Part shown: in pieces, positions 50,867 to 60,844 of the stretch
Numbering within the stretch: position 1 is the stretch's first letter
Layout: each line of letters begins with the position of its first letter
Origin: Nostoc sp. CHAB 5836
GTDB lineage: Bacteria; Cyanobacteriota; Cyanobacteriia; Cyanobacteriales; Nostocaceae
NCBI RefSeq assembly: GCF_020829445.1
Contig: NZ_JAIVFV010000003.1
Coordinates: 37,966 to 101,965, forward strand
DNA length: 64,000 nt
Direction of reading: 5' to 3'
Program-made: the position numbers and the translations under genes
Notes under the pieces: model-generated
Told to the model about the DNA's origin: nothing
Database searches by the model: none
The model's input: only the letters and a program-made list of their open reading frames with translations

Positions 50867-51730
50867 ATGACTTCAGGCAAACAGCAGGAGCAAATTCAGT
50901 ATCAGTCGAGGCTCGGAGTTGAAGTATTGCAAGGCTGCAATCTTGCTGACCTCACGGAGCAACAGAGACATAATTTTAAGAAATCTCTTTGGGAACACGG
51001 TGTTGTTGTTGTCAGACAGCAAAGCCTTACCGCATCCAAGTTGGAGGAATTCTCAAGGCAGACTTTTGGGAATCTAATGTTTGGTGGTAACAAAACACTA
51101 GATCCTGATATTAGCCCAGACTTTCAAAGCCAATACGTTTATATTTTGGGTAATCCAAAGGGAGAAACGGAACCAACGGAAAAGTTCGCCTGGAAATGGC
51201 ATCAAGATAAAGATGGACTCCCTCGGCACGCAGGACTGGATATGAATGCACTCTATGTTGTGATGCTTTATGGGATGGAAGTGCCTGCTCTTGATCTAGA
51301 TGGACAGCCCCACAAAACTCAGTTTCTTGACTTGATAGAAGCCTACAACAATTTAGACTATCAACAACAGCAGCAATTAGAAAAAATATCTTTGTATCAT
51401 AAAGCCCCCAGTTTCTCAAAAGAAGCTGTTGATATTCCTACAAAAGTGCATCCTATTGTATCGACTCATAAGGTTACTGGCAAAAAAGGATTATATCTAG
51501 GCGTTGAATTAACAATCCCTGTTGGCATGGAGGATAAACCAGAAGACGTAAAGCATTTCTGGGGGCATCTGTTTCAGACTGTCCTAGAGCGCACACCAGT
51601 TTACTCCCATGTTTGGCAAAAAGGAGATATTCTCTTTTGGGATAACTCACAGGTGATGCATAGAGGCATCCCATATGATGCAGCAAAGTATAAACGTATT
51701 GCGCTACGTCTAGGGGTCGTGGATAGTTGA
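50867..51730 (+). CDS. TauD/TfdA-family Fe(II)/2-oxoglutarate dioxygenase
   Basis: The 287-residue length is standard. The iron-binding HxD is His112-x-Asp114 (WKWHQDKDG) and the distal histidine is His265 (SQVMHRG), followed by the 2-oxoglutarate-binding Arg in YKRIALRLG. The N-terminal region (GVEVLQGCNLADL, WEHGVVVVRQQ) is typical. The enzyme should hydroxylate a small acid or amino-acid derivative; the substrate is unknown. It stands alone, 71 bp before the second haemagglutinin-type gene. Confidence 0.88.
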   Translation: MTSGKQQEQIQYQSRLGVEVLQGCNLADLTEQQRHNFKKSLWEHGVVVVRQQSLTASKLEEFSRQTFGNLMFGGNKTLDPDISPDFQSQYVYILGNPKGETEPTEKFAWKWHQDKDGLPRHAGLDMNALYVVMLYGMEVPALDLDGQPHKTQFLDLIEAYNNLDYQQQQQLEKISLYHKAPSFSKEAVDIPTKVHPIVSTHKVTGKKGLYLGVELTIPVGMEDKPEDVKHFWGHLFQTVLERTPVYSHVWQKGDILFWDNSQVMHRGIPYDAAKYKRIALRLGVVDS

Positions 51731-51801
51731 TTTTTTGCTAAAATCAATCCTAATTTATTGACTTTATAAGCGCTAATTGCAACCATATAAGGGGGATTAT
51801 C

Positions 51802-54246
51802 TTGAAAGCAAGTGTTACTTCATTTTGGAGTCTTCAAGGAAGCTTTTCGTTTTTCTTGCTAGCTTCTTTACCAGTTACAGCACAAGTTGCTCCAGATAAA
51901 ACGCTACCTATTAATTCTGTAGTGACACCGCAAGGTAGCATCACAATCATTGATAGGGGCACCGTAAAGGATGGAAATTTATTCCATAGTTTTGAAAAGT
52001 TTTCTATTCCCACTAACAGCACGGTTTTATTCAACAATGCAGCAAATATTCAAAATATTTTCACCCGAGTAACAGGGAATTCAGTATCTAATATTGATGG
52101 TATCCTTAAAACTAACGGTACGGCTAACCTATTCCTGCTCAATCCTAACGGAATTATTTTTGGTCAAAATAGCCGATTAGAGGTTGGCGGCTCGTTTTTT
52201 GCGAGTACCGCCAGCGCTATCAAGTTTGCTGACGGTTCTGAGTTTAATGCTACAAATCCCCAAGTTCAACCATTGCTGACTATTAGCGTACCTCTTGGAT
52301 TCCAAGTTAGCCGCAATGCAGGTAAGATTCAAGTTAACGGGACTGGTCAAGGACTTACGTCTCCAAGCATTGGGAGTTCACCAATCTCTCGAAACAACAG
52401 CGTAACTGATCTGCGCGTTTCATCGGGAAAAACCTTAGCATTGGTCGGGGGTGAAATAAACGTAGAAGGCGCTACTCTGACTGCGGAACAAGGACGAATT
52501 GAGTTGGGGAGTGTTGACTTTGGATTGGTCAGTTTTAGTCCATCTGCTCAGAGTTCACCCTTAAACTACGAAGGAGTATCTTCTTTTAAAGATATTCATT
52601 TATCTCAACAGGCGTTAGTAGATACCAGTGGGGATAGAGGTGGTTCTATCGGTATACAGGGCAAGCATATATTTATAAGTAATGGTTCAGTAGTTTTAAG
52701 TCAAAATTTAGGCTCTCAACCTTGGGGAGGTATTCAAATAAGTGCCTCTGATTCATTGAAATTGAGCGGCAACTCTCTAGATAGGAGATTTGTTAGTGTT
52801 ATCCGAACTGAATCTGTAGGTTCTGGAAACGGGGGAAGAATAGATGTTTCTGCCAAGCAATTAGATATTCAGGGAGGAGGAGCTATCAGCAATAGAAACT
52901 ACAATGTTGCTAATGGGGGTAATTTGACTATCAATGCAGATTTAATAAAGTTAATTGGAGCTTCAGCGTTCAATCCTTTTGCTGTTAGCAGCATTGCTAC
53001 TACTGCATTATCTTCTGGAAAAGCAGGAGATATTAAGGTAAGAACACGACGGCTAGAGGCTATGGATGGAGGGCAGATAACGTCTCTAAGTCTTGGAGCA
53101 GGTACAGCAGGAAATATAACTATAGATGCAATTAATTCTATACAGATCACCAACTCTGCGGAAGTGGTTAATTCCCCAGGACGCGCGAATAGCCTTTTAT
53201 CTTCTGTAGCTTTTAATCAAGGCAATGCTGGAAACTTGACAATCAACACCCCAAGGTTGGCGCTAGGAGATGATGCAACGGTTAATACTTCCAGCACAGG
53301 CTCTGGCATCGCGGGTATTGTCACTATCAATGCTTCTGACATAGACGTAAAAGGTGGTAGTATTAGCTCGGCGATTGTTGCAGCAAATCCAGCTAGGCGA
53401 GAGCAACTTCAAGCTCCACCATCGCCTAGTGGAGAACCTGGCGAAATAAAAATTAATACCAACCGCTTGAGCCTGACACATGGGGTAATTAGTGTTAGAA
53501 ATCAAGGGGCAGGTAAAGCAGGAACGCTCACAATCAACAGTAGATCCATTTTTTTAAAGGATAAAAGTTCTATCACAGCAACAACGGCTTCTGGTCAAGG
53601 TGGCAATATTCTTGTAAACTCTCAGGATTTACGATTACGCAACAATAGTACTATTACTGCCACTGCTGGGGGAAATGGAGATGGCGGTAACATATCCATC
53701 AATACAGGTATACTAACTGCTTTAGAAAGTAGCAGTATTACAGCTAATGCCGTTGAGGGGCAGGGTGGAAATATACAAATTAATGGCAGAGGGGTCTTTC
53801 TTTCGTCTGATAGTAAAATTACAGCAAGTTCTGAGCAAGGTATTAACGGCACAGTTAAAATTAATGCTCCACAAACCGATTTTAATAGAACAGCCACAGT
53901 TCCATCAGCAGTAGTTATTCCCGAAGCTACTCAAAGATGTGCCGCGCAGTTAGGAGAACGAACGGAGTTTGTAGATGCCAGGACTGGAGTAATTCCAAGT
54001 AGTCCTATTAGCATCCTCAATAGTTTTTATGGTTGGAGAGATGAATCCGCTCCTGCTTCAGTGACACAATCAAAAGAAATCATGGAATCAACTGGAATTG
54101 GAATTAAATCGCCGGAAAAGTACGTAGAAGCGCAAGGGTGGCTCAGTAATGGTGATGGTACCGTAAGATTAACAAATAGATCGCCTAAAGTAGTTCCATA
54201 CTCTTCCTGGACACAAACTTCTTGCCGCCGTTCTCAACCATCTTAA
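51802..54246 (+). CDS. Filamentous-haemagglutinin-type TPS exoprotein (locus 2)
   Basis: The 814-residue protein begins at a TTG preceded by GGGGGA five bases upstream. It has a signal peptide (about 1-28, ending PVTAQVA) and a complete TPS domain (NLFHSFEKFSI, NIFTRVTGNSVSNIDGIL, LFLLNPNGIIFGQNSRLEVGGSFFAST). A beta-helix of GGNLTIN/AGDIKVRT-type repeats runs to about residue 690. The C-terminal region has Cys residues (TQRCAAQLGERTEF and a terminal SCRRSQPS) and a YVEAQGWLSNGDGTVRLTN module. The downstream transporter gene is internally deleted, so export may need another TpsB. Confidence 0.88.
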   Translation: MKASVTSFWSLQGSFSFFLLASLPVTAQVAPDKTLPINSVVTPQGSITIIDRGTVKDGNLFHSFEKFSIPTNSTVLFNNAANIQNIFTRVTGNSVSNIDGILKTNGTANLFLLNPNGIIFGQNSRLEVGGSFFASTASAIKFADGSEFNATNPQVQPLLTISVPLGFQVSRNAGKIQVNGTGQGLTSPSIGSSPISRNNSVTDLRVSSGKTLALVGGEINVEGATLTAEQGRIELGSVDFGLVSFSPSAQSSPLNYEGVSSFKDIHLSQQALVDTSGDRGGSIGIQGKHIFISNGSVVLSQNLGSQPWGGIQISASDSLKLSGNSLDRRFVSVIRTESVGSGNGGRIDVSAKQLDIQGGGAISNRNYNVANGGNLTINADLIKLIGASAFNPFAVSSIATTALSSGKAGDIKVRTRRLEAMDGGQITSLSLGAGTAGNITIDAINSIQITNSAEVVNSPGRANSLLSSVAFNQGNAGNLTINTPRLALGDDATVNTSSTGSGIAGIVTINASDIDVKGGSISSAIVAANPARREQLQAPPSPSGEPGEIKINTNRLSLTHGVISVRNQGAGKAGTLTINSRSIFLKDKSSITATTASGQGGNILVNSQDLRLRNNSTITATAGGNGDGGNISINTGILTALESSSITANAVEGQGGNIQINGRGVFLSSDSKITASSEQGINGTVKINAPQTDFNRTATVPSAVVIPEATQRCAAQLGERTEFVDARTGVIPSSPISILNSFYGWRDESAPASVTQSKEIMESTGIGIKSPEKYVEAQGWLSNGDGTVRLTNRSPKVVPYSSWTQTSCRRSQPS

Positions 54247-54291
54247 AAACAAACAGAACGTTTCTAACCAAAAGCAGCAGTCTGGACTGTT

Positions 54292-55062
54292 TTGGTTAGA
54301 AACTCATCAAATACAAAAAAGTTGCTTTTGCTTCCACCACTAGAATCTGCAATTATGTCAATCTTCCAGTACTTAAATGTGTTTGGATCAACAATCTTTT
54401 TAGCAGCTTTAAACCTAATAATTGATCCGGTGCTAGCACAAACAGCAACTCCAAATCAAATTCCAGAGCGAATTCCAACAATACAAGAACCTCTAAAAGT
54501 TCCATCTATCCTACCACAGAAAGAAGAACCAATATTAGAACCTCCCCCAATAGAGACAATTCCTCCTGAAATGCGTGAGGAAAATCAGTTAACTTTCAGA
54601 GTTAAGCGCTTCGTATTTGAAGGCAATACAATATTTAATAATGAACAACTAGAAACAGTAGTTGCTCCTTTCACAAGAAAAGAAATCACTCTTTCTGAAT
54701 TGCTAGAAGCTCGGACAGCAATCACAAATTTTTATGTAGAACGCAGTTTTGTAACTGACAACGGATTTCTCTTGTCAACTGAATTACGTATTACAGCTTG
54801 GGCAGGAGAAAGAGGAGAATTACAGGTAATTCCCTTTTTCAATTTTGGAACTGCTTGGAACAACGATGGTGCTTCAACCGAAACAGAAGACTTTACAGGT
54901 ACTTTAGCCTCTGTAGGCTTGGGTTTGCAGTACCAGTTAGGCGATCGCTTCAATGCCCGTCTTGACTGGGGAGTTCCTTTATTTTCGATTGATACAAATA
55001 CAGATTCTCGAACATGGCAAGAAAACGGAGTTTATTTTTCCATCGGCTATCGGCTATTTTAA
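54292..55062 (+). pseudogene. TpsB-type transporter with large in-frame internal deletion
   Basis: The reading frame is open (256 codons), but the protein is less than half the family's size. A signal peptide (from Met at 54355), a Pro-rich linker and the first half of the POTRA domain (FRVKRFVFEGNTIFNNEQLE, TAITNFYVERSF) join abruptly at about residue 160 to the last barrel strands (VTDNGFLLSTELRI, VIPFFNFGTAWNND, FNARLDWGVPL). The lid loop and most barrel strands are missing, about 300 residues by comparison with 35688-37541. It cannot form a complete transport barrel. The CHAT gene begins inside its last 49 bases. Confidence 0.8.
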
Positions 55063-57551
55063 AATACTTGTGTTTGGGGCTATCCTTGATATTGCTTATC
55101 ATTTTGTGCAATCAAAAAACTCAATCCCAGACCACCCTAAGTTCCAAAGGGTCTGATGCACAAATCCTCACAGAAAAGGGATACGAACAACTATATCAGG
55201 GACAAGCTGAAGCGGCTTTACAAACTTGGGAATTTTCTTATCACGCTTACAAACAATTAAACGACTCTGATGGAATGACTGGTAGCTTGATCAACCAAAG
55301 CCTAGCATTTCAAGCGCGTGGTTTTTATCCTCGCGCTTGCCAGGTTCTAACCCAAGCCTTAGAATTAGAAAATTGGCTTTGTACTAGTTCAATTCAAGAA
55401 AGGCAATACTCTTTCAAAGAATCTCAAGAGCGGTTGAGCCGTATGTTGCAAAAGCAAGCGATGCGAAAAGTGCGAGTAATTGGACTTCGCAATCTAGGTG
55501 ATGTGCTACGAATACTTGGTAGTCCAGAAGCTTCTTCCGTTGTATTGAAAAAAGCTTCTGCAATGAGTGAAAGCCTTGCTTTAGAATCAAATTTCAATAA
55601 TCAATTTTTATTGAGTCAAGGGAACACAGAGCGCACCCTTTATAGCCAAGCTAAAAATAGATATCAGATGACGGATGACCCTGGAGCAAAACAAGAAGCT
55701 CTCGTAACAGCTAAAGCCAAAATTAAGTCGGCTATAGAATTTTATCAAAAGGTGCAAGGTGTCTCTGCACTGCAAGCACAGTTAAATCAATTAAGTTTAT
55801 TATTAGAGATAGAGAAGTGGACAGCGTTAACAAATACAGATATTAGCAACAGAAGGCAACTACTTCAAGGTTTAGTCAAACAATTATCGACGACACCACA
55901 TCAGTTTGACCAACTTCCGGCGATTGAATCTATCTATGCTAGACTTAACTTGGCTCAGAGTTTGATACAAATCGCCCCAGATGAAAAGTTGAAGCAACTT
56001 ATTTTCACTAATGGTGAAAACTCGTTAAAAGTAGCATTGTCCATCGCTCAAAAAGCCCGTTTATTAGCTCAAAAATTAAACAATGAACGAGCAGAATCTT
56101 ACGCATCAGGAACTATTGGTAACATCTATAACTCTCTAGGGCAAGAATTTGAATCTAAAAAATATTTAGAACAAGCAATGGGATTAGCCCAATCAATACA
56201 AGCTTGGGATATTGCTTATCAATGGCAATGGAATTTAGGACACTTGTATCAAGTTAATCACAATATTGATAAAGCAGTCGAGTATTACAGAGCTGCTATC
56301 AGTAGCCTTGACCAAGTAAGAGGTAGTATTTTAGCAGTTAATACTGTTATTCAGTGGGAATTTAAAGAAAAAGTTGAACCTGTATATCAGGAATACATGG
56401 AGCTAATTTTATCTCAAGATCAGCCCAACTTAAAACAAGCAGTCAAAATCCAGGAAAAGCTCAAGCTAGCTGAATTAGAGACTTTTCTACAATGCGGCAA
56501 ACTTCCAGCCATTTCTTTAATAAATCATAACAAATTAAAGGAATTACCACCGACAATATATTTAATTAAGTTAAAAAATATAGCCAAGGTAATTGTCCGA
56601 ACTCCACAGGGTGGATTTTATCAACATTCTCTAGATGCTCGACTGCTTATTAACAGTATTGATAGTTTAATTACTGGTGTGAAAAATAAGGAATTTACTG
56701 GGATTCAGCAATCTAATTTACTCATTTACTCTCAAGCTATTTACAATTTGCTGTTTGCACCCATCAAACAATATCTGCCTCATTCAGGAACTTTAATACT
56801 TGTACTAGATACTTATTTTCAAAATTTCCCTGTTAGTATGTTGCACGATGGGAAAAATTATTTAATAGACTATTATAATATTGCAACCTCTTCCAGTTCT
56901 GATTTTTGGCAAAGTCCAGCTTTGAAATCAAATAATTTAATTGCATTAATTGCTGGTATTTTTAAGGAAAGCCCTAGTTTAAAAAATCCATTAGTTCCTA
57001 AAAATTTTCAGGTTTTGCCAGAAGTAGAAACAGAAATGGCGAACATTAAAGGAAGCACTACTTCTGCGCTAGTGCTAGCCAATACCGAATTCACCAGCGA
57101 TAGATTTCAACAAGAAATCGAGAATAATCTGCTGACAGTGGTTCATCTTAGTACTCACGGTCAGTTTAGCTCTGACTCCGAGAAAACTTTTGTTTTGGCC
57201 TGGGATGTTCCCGTGGATGTTCGGGAACTAAGATTTTTGCTAAAAACCGAACGCTCTGGGATTGATTTACTTGTCTTGAGCGCTTGCCAGACAGCGAAGG
57301 GGGATAGACGCTCTGCTTTGGGAATTGCTGGTATAGCAGCCCAGGCAGGAGCGCGAAGTACGGTCGCCAGTTTATGGCTAGTTGAAGCCGAATCTACTGC
57401 TTTGCTGATGGAAGAATTCTACAAGGGCTTGAAAAATGGTATGACTAAAGCTGAAGCACTAAGACTTGCACAATTGAAATTGATGTCTAATCCTAAATAT
57501 GAGAATCCTTACTTTTGGTCGGGATTTATTCTCGTCGGTAACTGGCTTTGA
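55014..57551 (+). CDS. Secreted or membrane-anchored TPR protein with C-terminal CHAT protease domain
   Basis: Residues 1-40 of the 845-residue protein hold a hydrophobic signal or anchor (LKYLCLGLSLILLIILC). TPR repeats fill about 45-480 (EKGYEQLYQGQAEAALQTWE, AWDIAYQWQWNLGHLYQVNH). The C-terminal 300 residues are a CHAT domain with catalytic His715 (VVHLSTHGQF) and Cys758 (VLSACQTAKG), and the closing GWxx-type ending NPYFWSGFILVGNW. It would act as a cysteine protease on the cell-envelope side if exported. The ATG at 55014 overlaps the transporter remnant. It converges with the next gene, sharing 43 bases. Confidence 0.87.
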   Translation: MARKRSLFFHRLSAILKYLCLGLSLILLIILCNQKTQSQTTLSSKGSDAQILTEKGYEQLYQGQAEAALQTWEFSYHAYKQLNDSDGMTGSLINQSLAFQARGFYPRACQVLTQALELENWLCTSSIQERQYSFKESQERLSRMLQKQAMRKVRVIGLRNLGDVLRILGSPEASSVVLKKASAMSESLALESNFNNQFLLSQGNTERTLYSQAKNRYQMTDDPGAKQEALVTAKAKIKSAIEFYQKVQGVSALQAQLNQLSLLLEIEKWTALTNTDISNRRQLLQGLVKQLSTTPHQFDQLPAIESIYARLNLAQSLIQIAPDEKLKQLIFTNGENSLKVALSIAQKARLLAQKLNNERAESYASGTIGNIYNSLGQEFESKKYLEQAMGLAQSIQAWDIAYQWQWNLGHLYQVNHNIDKAVEYYRAAISSLDQVRGSILAVNTVIQWEFKEKVEPVYQEYMELILSQDQPNLKQAVKIQEKLKLAELETFLQCGKLPAISLINHNKLKELPPTIYLIKLKNIAKVIVRTPQGGFYQHSLDARLLINSIDSLITGVKNKEFTGIQQSNLLIYSQAIYNLLFAPIKQYLPHSGTLILVLDTYFQNFPVSMLHDGKNYLIDYYNIATSSSSDFWQSPALKSNNLIALIAGIFKESPSLKNPLVPKNFQVLPEVETEMANIKGSTTSALVLANTEFTSDRFQQEIENNLLTVVHLSTHGQFSSDSEKTFVLAWDVPVDVRELRFLLKTERSGIDLLVLSACQTAKGDRRSALGIAGIAAQAGARSTVASLWLVEAESTALLMEEFYKGLKNGMTKAEALRLAQLKLMSNPKYENPYFWSGFILVGNWL

Positions 57552-58558
57552 AGCGATAATTCTAGTCCTATTTGCGCCTTAGCTAATTCAATCACATTGC
57601 CTCTAAGCTTTGCATACTGGATCGCCATCCTATATTCGCGGCTTGCCTCTTCTGATAAGCCTACATTCAGATAGCGATCCCCTAGCACTCGATAGATAGT
57701 AGGATTTTGAGTTCTTGCTTTGATCCGCTCCTTTAAAACCTCAATTGCTTCACTGAGCAAGTCGTTTGCTTTATATACATAATTAAGGTCTACAGCTAGC
57801 TCATCTGGATGTAATTTTAGACTTTGAATCCTCTCAATGATAACTTTTATCTGCTGGGCTTTTTGAGGATGCAACACCATCAAGATGGAGGAGCTAACGA
57901 TAAACTTTTGTTCCGCCATTTTAGCAAGTACATTTATCTGGGAAATAGTTCCAGGTTGCATAGCTGGCTGCTCTTGGGGGTAAGACAGTGAAGTTGGATT
58001 CACTTCCTTTGACCAATCAACTCCTGTTCCTTTGATTTGTACTATGTAGCCAATAGCATTCGGAACAGGAGTCCAAGACAGTACAGGGCGAGGATTTAAG
58101 ATTAAAGGACTGTAAGGAGTGATTAATGTCGGTGTGTTTTCATCCTCTTCTGGCCCCTTAGTCCTGAAGCAATTGAATCTTTTTTCGCGGATACAAACCT
58201 GAGCTTGGTTATTAAAAAGCAGTGAGCATTGTTCATCAATAATGCCGCTCTTAAGTTGTAAAATATTTCCCTTTCCATAACATAAGACTTCTACTGTAGC
58301 ACTGTTTGCTGGTTGCAGATGATCTCCTTTGCAAGCCTGGCTTCCTGCTGCCAAGCGAATATCACCTTTAATAATACGAGCTACAGGCTGACACATAGGC
58401 TCTCTTAAATTGCCTCTTGCTACTGGTTGGCGCTGACCCCACGCAGTACTAAAGTTTGAAAGAAGTAGTATTAACGTAATCGCTGCAACTTGGAATTCAA
58501 AAACTTTTTTTTCTATTTTGATGATTGATTTTGTACCAGACTGCATCACACTTATCAA
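57509..58558 (-). CDS. Exported TPR-type protein
   Basis: The 349-residue protein has a signal/anchor helix at about 20-42 (VAAITLILLLSNFSTAWG). A Cys-rich region follows (MCQPVARIIKGDIRLAAGSQACKGD, VEVLCYGKG, EQCSLLF, QVCIREKRFNCFR), and then a fibronectin-like stretch (PRPVLSWTPVPNAIGYIVQIKG). The C-terminal 130 residues are helical with a TPR-like unit (PTIYRVLGDRYLNVGLSEEASREYRMAI). Similar proteins occur near CHAT genes and kinases in cyanobacteria. It overlaps the converging CHAT gene by 43 bases and follows the kinase gene by 46 bases, so the kinase and this gene probably form an operon. Confidence 0.65.
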   Translation of the reverse strand: MISVMQSGTKSIIKIEKKVFEFQVAAITLILLLSNFSTAWGQRQPVARGNLREPMCQPVARIIKGDIRLAAGSQACKGDHLQPANSATVEVLCYGKGNILQLKSGIIDEQCSLLFNNQAQVCIREKRFNCFRTKGPEEDENTPTLITPYSPLILNPRPVLSWTPVPNAIGYIVQIKGTGVDWSKEVNPTSLSYPQEQPAMQPGTISQINVLAKMAEQKFIVSSSILMVLHPQKAQQIKVIIERIQSLKLHPDELAVDLNYVYKANDLLSEAIEVLKERIKARTQNPTIYRVLGDRYLNVGLSEEASREYRMAIQYAKLRGNVIELAKAQIGLELSLQSQLPTRINPDQK

Positions 58559-58604
58559 GCTATTTGGAGTTTGATTGACAGCATACCGAAATTGCGTATT
58601 CGGG

Positions 58605-60341
58605 TCAATTTTCCTTAAAAATCCTCTGTAATACTTGCTGTCTCCATTCCTGCACCTCTGGCAGACCTGAAACTGCTATCAGGCAGACTTCCCAATATAT
58701 TTTAGCTTTGCTCAAGTTACCTACTGCTTCATACGTCTGCGCTAGCAAGCAGTAGGCATCTACTCTTTGTGAGTCTAGTTTCACTGATTTTTGCAAGTAA
58801 TCTTCGGCTTCCGCGTAGCGCTGCTGCTTGAATCTTGCCCAGCCTAAATTTTTGTACAGCCCAGCTTGCCATTCAGGATTTTTGGTACGACTTAAACCTT
58901 GAATTGCAAGTGTTGCCGCCTCAGAGTATTTTTCTTGTCTGTTCTTTATTCGCGCTAAATTGCTAACAGCATTCATTGCTTGGTTATTACTATACTGAAT
59001 CGCTAATTTGTACTGCTGCTCTGCCAGGTCGTATTTTCCTTGGTCATCGTAAAAATTTCCTAGCCCATAACGTGCCTCCCAATTATTGGGCTGAAGTTTA
59101 AAAGCTATCTCGTAGTTCTCAGTTACGCATCTAATATCATAAAGTTGTTGACAAGCTAGTGCCAAATTGCTATGTGCTGCTACATCTGTTGGATTATATT
59201 TGGCAGCTAGTTCATAATATTTTCTAGCTATTTTAGGCTCATTTAAATGACGAGACGCTTCATTGAAATAGTAATTAGATAATCCCAGATTATATCCTTT
59301 ACGAACATTAACAACTACTAATAATAATCCCACAAATAAACTTAACTTAAATAGTTTAGACTTAATTAATCGATGAAATTTTAATTTAAATGGCAACCGC
59401 TCCAAACGCTGTAAAATTACTCTAGTAGTTTGCGGACGCTGCCCTGGCAAAGCAGCCATCAACTCATCAATGAAATCAGCAAAGGGTTTGTGAATCTGTG
59501 GTGCTTTATTTCTCCAAAGCAAGTTCCCTGTTTTTGGATCTTTAGACAAATCAATAGGTGTAGTAGCAGTAACTAAATGTACAAGAGTCCGTCCTAAAGC
59601 AAAAAAATCTGACTGTGGGACTGCGCGCCCTTCAATTTGTTCTAGTGAAGTGTAACCAGGCGTGACTACAGACGTAATTTCATATCGTCCTCCCCTCCCC
59701 GTATTAGTTCCTCCGCTTCCACTAATTTTTGCTAGATAGGTATCAGTCACCCGTCGCGCCACCCCAAAATCAATTAATGATAGTTGCCCATTTGGCTGAA
59801 GAATTATATTAGAAGGTTTAATATCTCGATGAAAAAAATTGGAGCGGTGTACATCATGAAGAATTTCAATTAATTGTCTGAACCATTCCAATGCTAAAGA
59901 TTGTGAAATTCTCCCATTAAATTCTATCCACTGCTCCAGGTTTTGTCCCTCGACTTTATCCATAACTAAACAACGCAGTGTCAATTGAGTATCATTAGGA
60001 ACAAAAGTGAAAAAATCATCTAAGGTACTTTTAGGGATTCTTGGATGATGAATTAGCTGTAAAGTTAGAGCTTCTTGCTCAATTAACTCAACCATCTTAG
60101 GCGATCCCCATCTCAGAACTTTCATAATTCGCTGCTCACGTACAGGATTCCACTGAGTACCAGCGTCCTCTACTTCAAAAACTTCCATATAAGTGAACAA
60201 TTCTTGAGTAAGCGCTCTCAACGGCTTAATTAAGCGGATGCGTCCATTGATCAGCAGCAAAGTGCCACAAGAGAGACAGTTTTCAATATTGTCAGGATTT
60301 TGACGTTGATCGCAAAGGGGATTGATACAGTAGCATGACAT
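58605..60341 (-). CDS. Ser/Thr protein kinase with zinc ribbon and TPR tail
   Basis: Residues 3-25 of the 578-residue protein form a Cys-rich knuckle (Cys3, 5, 10, 22, 25). The Hanks-type kinase domain covers about 40-315, with Lys74 (RIMKVLRWG), the catalytic loop HRDIKPSN (Asp173) and DFG (191-193). A Gly/Ser/Thr-rich activation segment (SGSGGTNTGRGGRY) is unusual. One membrane helix (about 329-346) precedes five TPR units (YYELAAKYNPTDVAAHSNLA, YAEAEDYLQKSVKLDSQRV), which would lie outside the cytoplasm. It is the first gene of a two-gene operon and is divergent from the NB-ARC gene. Confidence 0.88.
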   Translation of the reverse strand: MSCYCINPLCDQRQNPDNIENCLSCGTLLLINGRIRLIKPLRALTQELFTYMEVFEVEDAGTQWNPVREQRIMKVLRWGSPKMVELIEQEALTLQLIHHPRIPKSTLDDFFTFVPNDTQLTLRCLVMDKVEGQNLEQWIEFNGRISQSLALEWFRQLIEILHDVHRSNFFHRDIKPSNIILQPNGQLSLIDFGVARRVTDTYLAKISGSGGTNTGRGGRYEITSVVTPGYTSLEQIEGRAVPQSDFFALGRTLVHLVTATTPIDLSKDPKTGNLLWRNKAPQIHKPFADFIDELMAALPGQRPQTTRVILQRLERLPFKLKFHRLIKSKLFKLSLFVGLLLVVVNVRKGYNLGLSNYYFNEASRHLNEPKIARKYYELAAKYNPTDVAAHSNLALACQQLYDIRCVTENYEIAFKLQPNNWEARYGLGNFYDDQGKYDLAEQQYKLAIQYSNNQAMNAVSNLARIKNRQEKYSEAATLAIQGLSRTKNPEWQAGLYKNLGWARFKQQRYAEAEDYLQKSVKLDSQRVDAYCLLAQTYEAVGNLSKAKIYWEVCLIAVSGLPEVQEWRQQVLQRIFKEN

Positions 60342-60844
60342 ATTTGAAAAACTTATAGCAATGCAGATGACAATGATTACTAGGCATTAATCAACTAAAC
60401 ATCACCTATTTTGAATCTAAGTTTTATTGCTCTGATACTCTAATAAATAGACTATCCCAGTAAAGATTGCTCAGTATGTAACAATATTGAAGTATATTAT
60501 ATAACTATTTCAGTCTAACTTTAAGTAGAACAATATTCTTGATTTAACAGAAAATAAACTATAGGACTCCTGTTTGATTTCTGAACAAGATTTCAGATAA
60601 AATCCTGATAAAACAGGCTTTTCAGTCTCGGTATGTTTTCAAAAATCAAATCGGAGTCCTATAATTGATACACTTCCAGTTTTAACTAGACCTATTAGAT
60701 ATTTGTATGTTACTTTCGTCAAATCAAGCAAGTATAAGCAGAAAAAGCTGTATTATTAAGTTTAATCTAACACGCCTCTACCATTAACCATAATTAAACG
60801 CCTCTTGGGAGGACTTTACTAAACCAACAGGATAAAGTACAGAT
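60342..60844. promoter_or_regulatory. Divergent spacer between kinase and NB-ARC genes
   Basis: About 500 AT-rich bases containing a TATAGGA-family element (60560-60662) in the middle. Both flanking promoters should lie here. No clear -10/-35 pair was identified. Confidence 0.4.
60560..60662. repeat. Inverted-repeat element, TATAGGA family, copy 3
   Basis: The left end TATAGGACTCCTGTTTGATT and the right end (complement TATAGGACTCCGATTTGATT) match with one or two differences over 26 bases. At 103 bp it is the shortest and best-preserved copy. Confidence 0.75.
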
